Source: Lewinellaceae bacterium (GTDB lineage: Bacteria > Bacteroidota > Bacteroidia > Chitinophagales > Saprospiraceae). Taken from it: a DNA stretch of 64,000 bases. The stretch covers positions 231,280-295,279 of the forward strand of contig JADJFA010000006.1 of NCBI GenBank assembly GCA_016708875.1. The letters are read 5' to 3'. Position numbers and translations under genes: made by a program. Below are positions 46,600 through 55,865 of this stretch, in pieces. Within the stretch, counting starts at the first letter, position 1. Every line of letters begins with the position of its first letter. Below the pieces are notes generated by a model. It had not been told where the DNA came from, did not search any database, and saw nothing but the letters and a program-made list of their open reading frames with translations.

Positions 46600-47697
46600 C
46601 TATTTCACTTTTAATTCTTTCACTTTTTTTTCTACAGGTTCTATAATAACGGGGATGATGTTTTTTAAAAGAGCATCTGGTGATTCATATTCGTGCAATG
46701 GTAAAACCCATGGGAAATTACGAAAATAGTCAAACATGGCGTATTCGCGCTGCGCTTTCCAGATAAGTGGCACGATGGGAATAGAAGGATTATCTGGAAC
46801 AAATCCGCGTAATTCCTGCGGAATAGATTTTGCATCTGTGATATCGGCAATAACAAAACGCGACATGCGGGCGAGCAAGTTGATGGTTTCGTCTATGCTT
46901 TTATTGCTCGCATTTTCAAAATCAAATACAATAGGTAAGTAATTTCTCAGCCGAAGTTCGTCTTTGATAGCATCCAAAACTGCTTTTCTTTCTGAAGTAA
47001 ACCTCCCAAGAATTAGCACGGCCTTGGAGGTAATGGTTTCTATTACGTCGCGGATTTTTTGGTTGTTTAGCATTAGGTAGATGAACTGGGCGACGTCTAG
47101 ATCGTCAACGGTGATTTCGGGTTCGCCTGGAGGAGTGATGATAAGGTCTTTTTGGATAAGGCCATCCTTTTTGATGTCCCAAACAGAGATACCGTATATA
47201 TTGACGTTTTGGAGCCGTGCATTTACAAGATTAGTTCTGACAAATCGAACTCCATTAAGATTTGCCGCTATAAGGTTTGCCCCCATAAGGTTTGCGCCAG
47301 TAAAATCAGCGCCTGAAAGCTCTGCACCAACAAGGCTTGCTAATGAAAAATCTGCTGAAGATAGATTTGCACCCGTAAGGTTTGCGCCAGATAAATTTGC
47401 ACCACACAGATTAGCTATAGACATATCGGTGCCACCCATTTTTGCACCGATAAGATTTGCGCCATTCAGATTGGCGAAGGCAAATGCTGTATTAGAGAGC
47501 TCTGCCCTTGTAAGATTTGCTCTTGAAAGGTCTGCCATAACAAGGCTTGCATTGGAGATATTTGACCCAGTGAGGTCTGCCAAGTTAAGGTCAGCATAAT
47601 TAAGTTTTGTATTGGAGAAATTTACATCAAAGAGGTCTGCCTTAGGCAGATTTACCTCATTCAGGTCGGGGGCTACCTCCGGGTTCTCCTCCCCCAC
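46600..47697 (-). CDS. Pentapeptide-repeat protein with C-terminal TIR-like domain
   Basis: 365 residues, from a GTG. Residues 10-170 are about 30 pentapeptide repeats A(D/N)LxX (LNYADLNLADLTGSNISNAS; LCGANLSGANLTGANLSSAD), forming a right-handed quadrilateral helix. Residues 225-350 form an alpha/beta domain: SKAVLILGRFTSERKAVLDA, LPIVFDFENASNKSIDETI, ARMSRFVIADITDAKSIPQE, IVPLIWKAQREY, and a helix near the end. The pattern is like TIR or nucleoside-deoxyribosyltransferase folds; the Glu of IDET could be the catalytic residue. It could be an NAD- or nucleotide-acting defence or signalling protein. No partner gene is evident. Confidence 0.78.
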   Translation of the reverse strand: MGEENPEVAPDLNEVNLPKADLFDVNFSNTKLNYADLNLADLTGSNISNASLVMADLSRANLTRAELSNTAFAFANLNGANLIGAKMGGTDMSIANLCGANLSGANLTGANLSSADFSLASLVGAELSGADFTGANLMGANLIAANLNGVRFVRTNLVNARLQNVNIYGISVWDIKKDGLIQKDLIITPPGEPEITVDDLDVAQFIYLMLNNQKIRDVIETITSKAVLILGRFTSERKAVLDAIKDELRLRNYLPIVFDFENASNKSIDETINLLARMSRFVIADITDAKSIPQELRGFVPDNPSIPIVPLIWKAQREYAMFDYFRNFPWVLPLHEYESPDALLKNIIPVIIEPVEKKVKELKVK

Positions 47698-47808
47698 GGC
47701 ATTGCAAGGGGCAATGTTGTTCGCGATTTCGCGTATTCGGAGAGGCTGATTTTTTAAAACAAAAAATAGTTTTTCGCACTACCTTGCTGCCGGTTTTCCA
47801 AATGTCAT

Positions 47809-47905
47809 AATGACCCAATGACGACCCGCCTCCGCCCCTGCCCGCCAAGGCTCGGCAGGCGGGAAGGCTATGGCGGGTAAAAATGACCCAATGACGATTT
47901 TGACG
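47809..47905. repeat. CCCGCC palindrome between 16-bp direct repeats, upstream of polA
   Basis: AATGACCCAATGACGA occurs at 47809-47824 and 47882-47897; between them is a 57-bp palindrome-rich segment (47825-47881) with CCCGCC arms and the end GGCTATGGCGGGTAAA, the same end as the 25522 and 52890 elements. A third, partial copy (TGACGCAATGACGA) runs into the polA start. Confidence 0.8.
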
Positions 47906-47907
47906 CA

Positions 47908-50817
47908 ATGACGAATAAAAAACTCTTCCTCCTCGACGGCCACGCGCTGATCTACCGCGCCCATTTCGCATTTATTGCCCGCCCGCTCATGAATTCCAAG
48001 GGCTGGAATGTTTCCGCTGTGCAGGGTTTCATGCGCACCATGTGGGACCTGATGCAGAACGAAAAACCCACCCATATTGCCGTCGTTTTCGACCCGAGGG
48101 GTGGCACCTTCCGCAACGAAAAATATGAGGCATACAAGGCCAACCGGGAAGCACAACCGGAGGACATCACTTTCGCACTGCCCTGGGTGAACAAGATCGT
48201 ACGGGCCATGAACATCCCCGTTGTCATCGTGCCCAACTACGAAGCCGACGATGTAATCGGAACGCTCGCCAAACAGGCTGAAAAAGAAGGATATACCACC
48301 TTCATGGTCACGCCTGACAAGGATTTTGGACAATTGGTGAGCGACAATATTCAACTTTACAAACCCAGCAAAGGAGGCGAACCCGCCGAAATCTGGGGCC
48401 CAAAAAGAAGTCTGCGAACGTTGGGGAATCAAGCGCGTGGACCAGGTGGTAGATATGCTTGGTCTCATGGGCGATGCGGTGGACAATATCCCAGGCTTGC
48501 CAGGCATTGGTGAAAAACCGCCGCCAAACTCCTCGATGAATACGACAACATCGAAAACCTGCTCGCCAATGCCGACAAACTCAAAGGCAAACAGCAGGAA
48601 ATCGTAAAAACCCACCACGAAAAAGCCACACTTTCCAAATGGCTTGCCACGATTGATATAAATTCTCCCGTTCAGTTCCATGAAAAGGAATTTGAAATCG
48701 AGCCGTTCAACCGCGAGGAGTTGCTGGAGATTTTTAAAGAATTGGAGTTTAAAACTTTGGCGGATGCGATTCTGCGTAGCCCTTGGGCGGGCGCTTCTTT
48801 ACCGGCGACTTCAGGCGCCGAAGGCACAAATCCGGCAGATAAGACCACGGGGACAAAAAAGCCAACAAGTAAAGCCCCCGCTACAGGAGCCGGCACCCAA
48901 GGCAATCTGTTTGGAGAAACCGAAATGGACTCCCAATCCATCGCCTCGCCCCTCGAACCACAGGAGGGTACGTTCCATACGCGCGGAACCCATAACATTG
49001 AAAACACAGAGCATACCTACCATTTGGTTGATACGCCCGAGAAACGCGCCGAACTTATTGCACTGTTGAAAAAATCCAAGGCCATATCCTACGATTCGGA
49101 GACTACTGCGCTTGAAGCGCCACAGGCTGATTTGGTTGGATTTTCTTTTGCCGTAAAAACCTTTGAAGCCTGGTATGTGCCCATTCCAGCCGACCGTGCC
49201 GAGGCACAAAAAATCGTGGAAGAATTCAGGCAAGTGTTTGAGGATGAAAAGATTGTAAAAATCGGACAGAACCTGAAATACGACGCAATTGTCCTGTTGA
49301 ATTACGACTGCGAACTCCGCGGGCCGTACTGGGATACCATGCTGGCGCACTACCTGCTCGAACCCGATCTCCGCCACAACATGAACTACATGGCGGAAAC
49401 CTTACTGAATTATGCGCCCGTCAAAATTGAAGAATTAATTGGGAAGAAAAAGCCGGGCATAAAGCAGGGCACGATGCGCGACGTTCCGATTGATATTGTT
49501 AAAGAATACGCTGGCGAAGATGCCGATGTAACCCTGCGTCTGCGGGATGTTTTGAAACCAAAACTTGAGGAAGGCGGCCAAGTGCTGGTCAAACTTTTTG
49601 AAGAAGTAGAAACCCCGCTCGTGAAGGTATTGACTGATATTGAACACGCGGGGGTTCGGATTGACCCTGATTTTTTAAAGGAATATTCCAGCGAACTGGC
49701 GGTATTGATCGTGGCATTGGAGGAAAAAATCCTGAAAGAAGCAGGTTTCAATTTCAACATTGCCAGCCCGAAACAGGTGGGCGAAGCCTTGTTTGATCAA
49801 TTGAAATTGCCTTATCCCGGCAAAAAAATGAAGTCGGGCCAATACTCCACCGATGAAGAAATTCTCTCGGAACTCGCTGTAAATCACCCGATTTGCGCCG
49901 ACATCCTCTCGCATCGTGGGCTGATGAAATTGAAATCTACCTATGTGGACGCTTTGCCTGCTTTGGTGAATCCGCGCACTGGCAGGGTACACTCCAATTT
50001 TAACCAGGCCCTCGTTGCCTCTGGCCGACTCAGCAGCCAAAACCCCAACCTGCAAAACATCCCTATCCGCACCGCTGAAGGTCGAAAAGTCCGCGAGGCG
50101 TTTATTCCCCGCGATGCTGAGCATGTAATTTTAAGTGCCGACTATTCGCAGATCGAGCTCCGCCTCATTGCCGAAATCAGCGGCGACAAGGCCATGCTCG
50201 AAGCCTTCCAAAATAAACTCGACATCCACACCGCTACGGCTGCTGGTGTGTACGGTGTGCCGCTCGACCAGGTTACCAGTGATCAACGTCGCGCCGCCAA
50301 AACTGTCAATTTTAGCATCATTTACGGCGCGGGTGCCAGCAACCTGAGCCAACAACTCGGCATCAAACGTACCGAGGCTAAAGAGTTGATTGAGAACTAT
50401 TTCCGACAATATTCCGGCCTGCGCGGCTACATGACCAGCATCGTGGAATTTGCCCGCTCAAACGGCTATGTCGAGACCATGCTGGGTCGCCGCCGATACC
50501 TCCGAGACATCAATTCTGGCAATGGCATGATGCGCTCCATGAGCGAGCGCGTTGCCATCAATACGCCCATCCAAGGCTCTGCCGCCGACCTCATCAAAGT
50601 TGCGATGATCAACATCCGTCAAGCCATGCGTGAGGCTGGCCTCAAATCACAGATGATCTTGCAAGTGCACGACGAATTGGTATTCGATGTTCGAAAGGAC
50701 GAATTGGAGCGGATCAAGCCTTTGATTTTTGACAAAATGACGACTGCGCTGCCGAACTTGAAAGTGCCGATTTTGGTGGAAATTGGGGTTGGGGAGAATT
50801 GGTTGGAGGCGCATTGA
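47908..50817 (+). CDS. polA: DNA polymerase I, two compensating frame breaks
   Basis: About 969 residues. 5' nuclease domain (KLFLLDGHALIYRAHFAF, VVFDPRGGTFRNEKYEAYKANR, VPNYEADDVIGTLA, TPDKDFGQLV), 3'-5' exonuclease domain (ISYDSETTALEAPQADLVG; KIGQNLKYDAIVL; WDTMLAHYLLEPD; YAGEDADVTLRL - all four acidic residues kept, so proofreading is likely), and the polymerase domain with motif A LSADYSQIELRLIAEISGD, motif B RRAAKTVNFSIIYGAGAS and motif C QVHDELVFDV. One extra A in A5 near 48404 and one missing A near 48515 shift the frame and then restore it; between them DMLGLMGDAVDNIPGLPGIG is intact. Sequence error is the simplest cause. Confidence 0.95.
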
Positions 50818-50856
50818 TTGGACAAAAACCATTAACTTGCACACAAATTTGACATT

Positions 50857-51156
50857 ATGTCTGACTTGCAACTTTCTTCAAAAATCGAATCGACACCCGG
50901 CGTCGCAGGTGGCCAGCCACGCATTGCAGGCACTCGATTCACGGTCAAACAGATTGCCGTTTGGCACGAATTTATGGGTTTAGGTGCTGACCAAATTGCC
51001 ACAGAATACAATCTTTCTCTGGCGGATATCTACGCTGCGCTCTCCTACTTTTTTGACCATCGGGCGGAAATTATGCAAGCAATCGAGGCAGAGGAAGCCT
51101 TGGTCGATCAGATTAAAAAGCGTTTCCCTTCCAAGTTGGCAGCGGCCCATGCATAG
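50857..51156 (+). CDS. DUF433 antitoxin-like protein
   Basis: 99 residues. GVAGGQPRIAGTRFTVKQIAVW and MGLGADQIATEYNLSLADIYAALSYFFDH are the DUF433 pattern (a winged-helix VapB45-like antitoxin). It overlaps the next gene by 6 bp, as expected for a toxin-antitoxin operon. It would bind its own promoter and neutralise the DUF5615 PIN-like partner. Confidence 0.88.
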   Translation: MSDLQLSSKIESTPGVAGGQPRIAGTRFTVKQIAVWHEFMGLGADQIATEYNLSLADIYAALSYFFDHRAEIMQAIEAEEALVDQIKKRFPSKLAAAHA

Positions 51157-51480
51157 TGTTCGATTTCTCATGGACGTTCCGTTCACAGTGCTATCACTGC
51201 TGGTTTGCGGCGACGGGGAGTTGAGGTTTTGACCTGTCAAGAGGCTGATTTGGGGAGAGCCCCAGACGAAGAAATACTCACATTCGCCGCCGAAAATGAC
51301 TGGGTGGTCTTTTCACAAGACGACGATTTCTTGAAAATTTGCTCTTTGGAAGAACCGCTCCACAAAGGCTTGGTTTATAGTCACAAGCGCAATTCCATAG
51401 GACGAATCATTGCTGGGTTAATGCTTATCCATGAAATTTTGGAAGCCGAAGAGATGGAAAATCATGTAGAATTTGTTTGA
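51151..51480 (+). CDS. DUF5615 PIN-like toxin, one frameshift
   Basis: The start MHSVRFLMDVP is read from 51151; one base is missing near 51182 (GTTCCGTTCAC), after which HSAITAGLRRRGVEVLTCQE, DEEILTFAAENDWVVFSQDDDFL and RIIAGLMLIHEIL follow. This is the DUF5615/Mut7-C-like PIN RNase fold with its acid residues (first Asp in FLMD, DDDF). About 110 residues. It pairs with DUF433 as VapBC45-like systems do. Confidence 0.83.
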
Positions 51481-51619
51481 CCTAAAATTCAGGTGGAGAT
51501 TGGTGGCTCATCAATCCTTTTCTGTAACAAACTAAATGCAGGTCTTTCAAACATATTTTACATTTTACGAGAAAGCGCTCGTAAAATTACGAGGCACATC
51601 TCGCAAAATGTAATAAATT

Positions 51620-52867
51620 TTATTTCTTCTTATTCTTCTTCCTATTCTTCGCCTTCCACTCCTCCGCCTGCTCGATCTCCAACATCACCGCCTTCCACTT
51701 ATCCGGCTCTTCTTTGGTGAGGACCAGCGTCTCGGAGTATTCCGTTTTGTTTAGTTTCAATACTTGAATCGGCTTGTCGAGAAACGCCTCGATTTCCGCC
51801 AGCATTTCTTTTTCCTCGGGACTGCAAAACGAAACGGCCAGGCCTTTTTTGTCGCCCCGACCAGTTCGGCCCACCCGGTGAACGTAGTTTTCGGCTACAT
51901 CAGGCAGATCGTAGTTCACTACATAATCCACATCGGGGATGTCAATGCCGCGGGCACTCACATCGGTGGCTACCAGCACTTTCACCGCGCCGCTTCTGAA
52001 TTGGGTCATCACGGTCAAACGATCCTTTTGTTCCTTGTCGCCATGGATCGTAATGCTTTGAATGCCAACCCGTTCCATGGCTTTCATTACGCGCTCGGCG
52101 CGGACTTTAGTGCGCACAAACACCAGGATTTTGCTTTCGGGGTTTTCGCTGATGAGTCGTTCGAGGAAATAACGTTTGTCGTCCATTTCCACAAAAGCCA
52201 CCGAGTGGTTGATGTTTTTCGCCACCGGGTCTTTGGGGGAAATCTGGATTCGTATGGCGCGCGTGACCAGTGAATAGGCCAGTTCTTTGATGGTTTCGTT
52301 GATCGTAGCGGAGAAAAACAGCGTTTGCCGCTTGCGTGGGAGGAATTTCATCAAATCTCGGATGTCGCGTATAAACCCCAGGTCAAGCATGTGATCGGCC
52401 TCATCTAGCACCAGAATTTCTACACGCTCCAGCCGGATAAAACCCTGACTCACAAGGTCGAACATACGTCCGGGTGTAGTGACGAGTATGTCAATCCCTT
52501 TTTCCAAACGTTCAATTTGCGGGCCTTGCTCCACGCCACCAAACACGCAAAATGTTTTCACTCTTGTATGGCGCCCTAGTTTTTCAAACACTTCCGTAAT
52601 CTGCAATGCCAGCTCGCGCGTCGGCACCATTACCACGCACTTAATGCCTTCGGAACGTCCCGACACCTTGCGGTCGTGTAGTAGGTGAATGATCGGAATG
52701 GCAAACGCTGCCGTTTTGCCTGTACCTGTTTGGGCAATGGCCAGCACATCCTCCCCTTTCAGGATGGGCGGGATGGCTTTGTATTGAATGTCCGTCGGTC
52801 GCCGGAATTCCATTTCCTCCAGGTTGCGCTTGATCTCTGTGGCGATGCGGTATTCTTCGAATTTCAT
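51620..52867 (-). CDS. DEAD-box ATP-dependent RNA helicase, RhlE-like
   Basis: 415 residues from MKFEEYRIATEIKRNLEEME (an in-frame extension to 52978 runs through intergenic sequence and is unlikely). Unwinds structured RNA in ribosome assembly or RNA decay. Motifs in order: Q motif RRPTDIQYKAIP, I AQTGTGKT, Ia PTRELALQI, Ib TPGRM, II LVLDEADHMLD, III SAT, IV ILVFVRTK, V VLVATDVSARGIDIPDVDYV, VI HRVGRTGRG. The C-terminus ends with a Lys-rich tail (WKAKNRKKNKKK). Intact. Confidence 0.95.
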   Translation of the reverse strand: MKFEEYRIATEIKRNLEEMEFRRPTDIQYKAIPPILKGEDVLAIAQTGTGKTAAFAIPIIHLLHDRKVSGRSEGIKCVVMVPTRELALQITEVFEKLGRHTRVKTFCVFGGVEQGPQIERLEKGIDILVTTPGRMFDLVSQGFIRLERVEILVLDEADHMLDLGFIRDIRDLMKFLPRKRQTLFFSATINETIKELAYSLVTRAIRIQISPKDPVAKNINHSVAFVEMDDKRYFLERLISENPESKILVFVRTKVRAERVMKAMERVGIQSITIHGDKEQKDRLTVMTQFRSGAVKVLVATDVSARGIDIPDVDYVVNYDLPDVAENYVHRVGRTGRGDKKGLAVSFCSPEEKEMLAEIEAFLDKPIQVLKLNKTEYSETLVLTKEEPDKWKAVMLEIEQAEEWKAKNRKKNKKK

Positions 52868-52889
52868 GCTGTTGGTGATTGGTTTATTG

Positions 52890-53105
52890 TTTACCCGCCG
52901 TAGCCTTGGCGAAGGAGGGGTGATTGGTTGATCAGGGGATTTGGGGATGGCAAAGGTACACTTAGCAGATTTGGGCAAATGTGCGAATTGGAATAGCTAG
53001 GTTCGACTCCGTCATTGTAGTTTTGGGATTCAAAATCACCACACCTCCGCCCTCGCTTACTTTGTGCTGAAAACTTCAGCGGATAAAAGGGCTATGGCGG
53101 GTAAA
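52890..53105. mobile_element. MITE-like element, family CCCGCC (copy 2)
   Basis: 216 bp between TTTACCCGCCGTAGCC and GGCTATGGCGGGTAAA, a 16-bp terminal inverted repeat with one mismatch. The inner sides carry GGCGAAGGAGGG and CCTCCGCCC. No coding content. It lies between the divergent helicase and beta-helix genes and would carry part of both upstream regions. Confidence 0.62.
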
Positions 53106-53136
53106 TTTTTTCACAAAACGACTTATTTATTCAACC

Positions 53137-55647
53137 ATGAAGCAAATCTCTACTTTGTTTTTACTCCTGTTGACCTGCTATTTGAACGCCCAAACAATTT
53201 TTGTGAAGGCGAACGCATCAGGCTCCAACAACGGCAGTTCCTGGGCCAATGCTTACACCTCACTGGATGCTGCTCTGGCTGCAGCAGTCCCAGGTCAGGC
53301 GATTTGGGTGGCCTCTGGCACCTACAAGCCGAGTTTCCCAGCTCCCGACAACTCGTTTGCACTACAATCGGGCGTCGAACTCTATGGCGGCTTTGCTGGT
53401 ACTGAGACACAACTCAGTCAGCGCAACCCTACGCTCAATGTGACTACGCTCAGTGGCGACATTGCTGGAAATGACATTGCTGGCAACTTTGACCTAAACC
53501 GCACGGACAATGTGCAGCACATCCTGATTGCTTTTTTCAATACTTCTACAGCAAAAGCGGTGGTGGATGGTTTTGTCTTTCGCGGAGGCCACACGCTTGT
53601 GGATGATCCCAACCCTCCCCTCAGTCGTCAAGGCGGCGGCATCCTGGCAGGCACAAAACTGACGGTGCGCAACTGTAACTTTATAAACAATTTTGGCGAA
53701 AATGGAGCAGCCCTTGCAGCCTTAGGGGCCGATAGCGACGGCATTATTGTGGACAATTGCCTATTTGAGGCAAACAAAGCTACCGAACAAGGCATCCTCC
53801 TATTACTCCAAACACCTACAGGGGAAGTCAATAATTGCATTTTCCGCAAAAACCTGACCAACCGCGGAGCGCTTTATCCACTCGAAACCACTGCAATTAC
53901 CATTGACAGTTGCTTGTTCGAGAGCAATAACGGTGGCGCTAATTTTGGTGCAGCCATGTTTTCGTGGCAGGCCAGCTGGACTATGACGAACAGCATTTTT
54001 CGAAAAAACAAATCGGCCAACGCGGCTGGGATTTACATTGATGGTCGCGTGGGTGGTGATGTTGCCACCATAGACAACTGCCTGTTTGAAAGAGATACCG
54101 CGACGGATTTTGGCGGCGCCGGCATTTACGGTTGGCAGGCAACCTTGGTGCTAAAAAACACAACTTTTCGCGACAACCACGCGCCCAACGCAGCAGGCAT
54201 GTACGTTCAAGGCCGGGAATTCGATAGTGAACTGATAATTGACAGTTGCTTGTTCGAGCGCAATATTGGGACGGCCTATGGCGCGACTTCGATCTACAAC
54301 AACGGCACGAACTACACGCTCAGCAATTCGATTTTTCGGGAAAATGTGGCGCCGAGTTCAGGTGCTGCCATCTACAATAGCGACTCTACCATTTTTACCG
54401 TTACAAACTGCCTTTTTGAAGCCAATACGGGCGCTTATGCTTCCGCTGTTGCCAATTATGGCCTCGATTGTAATGGCACTTTCGAATCTTGTACTTTCCA
54501 TAACAATAGGGCTACCCAGGGCGGGGCGGCGTTGAGCAACGGGTTTGAAGCAGACGTTTTGTATCGAAATTGTACCTTCACGAACAATGAGGCAAGCTTT
54601 GGGGGGGCGATTTTTACCCAAAATGATGGTACACGTTTGAGCATTGAAAATTGTTTTTTTAGCCAGAACACTGCTTCGGGAAATGCAGGCTGCATTTACA
54701 TCAACCCGAACATCCCAACCAGCATTCGTAACAGTACGTTCACCTTCAATACGGCTAATTTCGGAGGCGTTTTGGAAGCCAATGGAGATAGCATGCTCGT
54801 AATAGAAAACACCATTTTCATCGACAATTTAGGTGGGATGCAAGGGGCTGCGCTCAATCTCAACGATACGAAATCGGTGCTCACCAACTGCCTTTTTGCC
54901 AGAAACCTGAACCTCGGGGCTGGCGCGGGCGGCGGCATTTCTATCAATTCCTCTGATAGTCTATTCAGTACGGTAAAGGCCGTAAACTGCACATTTGCTG
55001 AGAACATTGCTACCATTGGAGCGGGAATCGCCCAATGGGAAGCACCGCTGGGCAACGCGAGCCTTTCTCTCTTAAACTGCCTTTTTCATAACCCTGGTGG
55101 CGACAACTACGGTATTGAACAGGGCGCACCATCGGTCAGCTCGCTCAATGGAAATCAAAGCGGCGATGCTACGCTGGAAGATTACCTGACAGACAGTAAA
55201 GATGTTCACAACCTACCTACCACTTTTTTTGACCCGATTAACGACGACTTCCGCCTAACGATGGGCCCAGCCGTTGATGGAGGCGTGGCTGAAGGCGCTC
55301 CAACTACCGATCTGCTTGGCAACCCACGTCAGGGATTGCCCGACCGTGGTTGCTACGAACTGGGCATTAATAGCGTCAAGAATGTTGGATTTCAAGTACT
55401 TGCAATGACTTGTTCACCCAACCCGGCCAGTGACCGTACGACCCTGAGTCTGCAAAACGACCTGAACGGCACAGCAGAAATCGTGGTGTGGAACCAGGCC
55501 GGGCAGCGTGTTGGAACATTCACCGCTGAAAAATCTGGTTCAGCATTTTTGTTCCCGCTAGAACTTCGCGACTGGCCTGCGGGCATCTACCGCGTTCAGT
55601 GCAGGATGGGTACTTTGATGCACGAAGGCTCTTTTGTAAAGATTTGA
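53137..55647 (+). CDS. T9SS-secreted right-handed beta-helix protein (polymorphic outer-membrane-like)
   Basis: 836 residues, intact. Signal peptide MKQISTLFLLLLTCYLNAQ, then FVKANASGSNNGSSWANAYT and VYGGF-like ELYGGFAGTETQLSQRNPT. Residues 140-680 are beta-helix rungs with repeated xNCLFExN and SIFRKN motifs (SLFESNNGGANFGA; NCLFERDTATDFGGAG; SCLFERNIGTAYGAT), close to parallel beta-helix surface proteins. A LamG-like TDLLGNPRQGLPDRGCYELG segment precedes a type A sorting domain (CSPNPASDRTTLSLQNDLNG...WPAGIYRVQCRMG). Likely a surface adhesin or carbohydrate-binding protein. The broken gene at 21675-23591 is a relative. Confidence 0.92.
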   Translation: MKQISTLFLLLLTCYLNAQTIFVKANASGSNNGSSWANAYTSLDAALAAAVPGQAIWVASGTYKPSFPAPDNSFALQSGVELYGGFAGTETQLSQRNPTLNVTTLSGDIAGNDIAGNFDLNRTDNVQHILIAFFNTSTAKAVVDGFVFRGGHTLVDDPNPPLSRQGGGILAGTKLTVRNCNFINNFGENGAALAALGADSDGIIVDNCLFEANKATEQGILLLLQTPTGEVNNCIFRKNLTNRGALYPLETTAITIDSCLFESNNGGANFGAAMFSWQASWTMTNSIFRKNKSANAAGIYIDGRVGGDVATIDNCLFERDTATDFGGAGIYGWQATLVLKNTTFRDNHAPNAAGMYVQGREFDSELIIDSCLFERNIGTAYGATSIYNNGTNYTLSNSIFRENVAPSSGAAIYNSDSTIFTVTNCLFEANTGAYASAVANYGLDCNGTFESCTFHNNRATQGGAALSNGFEADVLYRNCTFTNNEASFGGAIFTQNDGTRLSIENCFFSQNTASGNAGCIYINPNIPTSIRNSTFTFNTANFGGVLEANGDSMLVIENTIFIDNLGGMQGAALNLNDTKSVLTNCLFARNLNLGAGAGGGISINSSDSLFSTVKAVNCTFAENIATIGAGIAQWEAPLGNASLSLLNCLFHNPGGDNYGIEQGAPSVSSLNGNQSGDATLEDYLTDSKDVHNLPTTFFDPINDDFRLTMGPAVDGGVAEGAPTTDLLGNPRQGLPDRGCYELGINSVKNVGFQVLAMTCSPNPASDRTTLSLQNDLNGTAEIVVWNQAGQRVGTFTAEKSGSAFLFPLELRDWPAGIYRVQCRMGTLMHEGSFVKI

Positions 55648-55651
55648 GTTG

Positions 55652-55761
55652 TAACTAAATGTGACATAATTTGAACCACAAAAAGGACACAAAAGATCGG
55701 ATCGTGCTACTTTTGTGTCCTTTTGTGACTTTTGTGGTTCAAATTATGTCACATTTAGTTA
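55652..55761. repeat. Very long inverted repeat between the beta-helix gene and recJ
   Basis: Outer arms of 29 bp or more (from 55652 and ending 55761) plus an inner GGACACAAAAG/CTTTTGTGTCC stem, with an 11-base insertion (TTTTGTGACTT) on the right arm. The CTTTTGTGTCCTTTTGTG core resembles a repeat that I know from many bacterial intergenic regions. Confidence 0.92.
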
Positions 55762-55865
55762 TGTGGTAAATAGATACTTCAGATGTTGGAAAAATCAAAT
55801 TTTCGGTGTGAGATTGTGCAATTAGAATTAACTTCGTAGCACACACGCAAAATCCGCTTCAACCA

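Noticed and set aside
47081..48681. Open frames opposite the pentapeptide gene and polA (172 and 300 codons)
   Set aside because: Antisense shadows of repetitive or conserved coding sequence.
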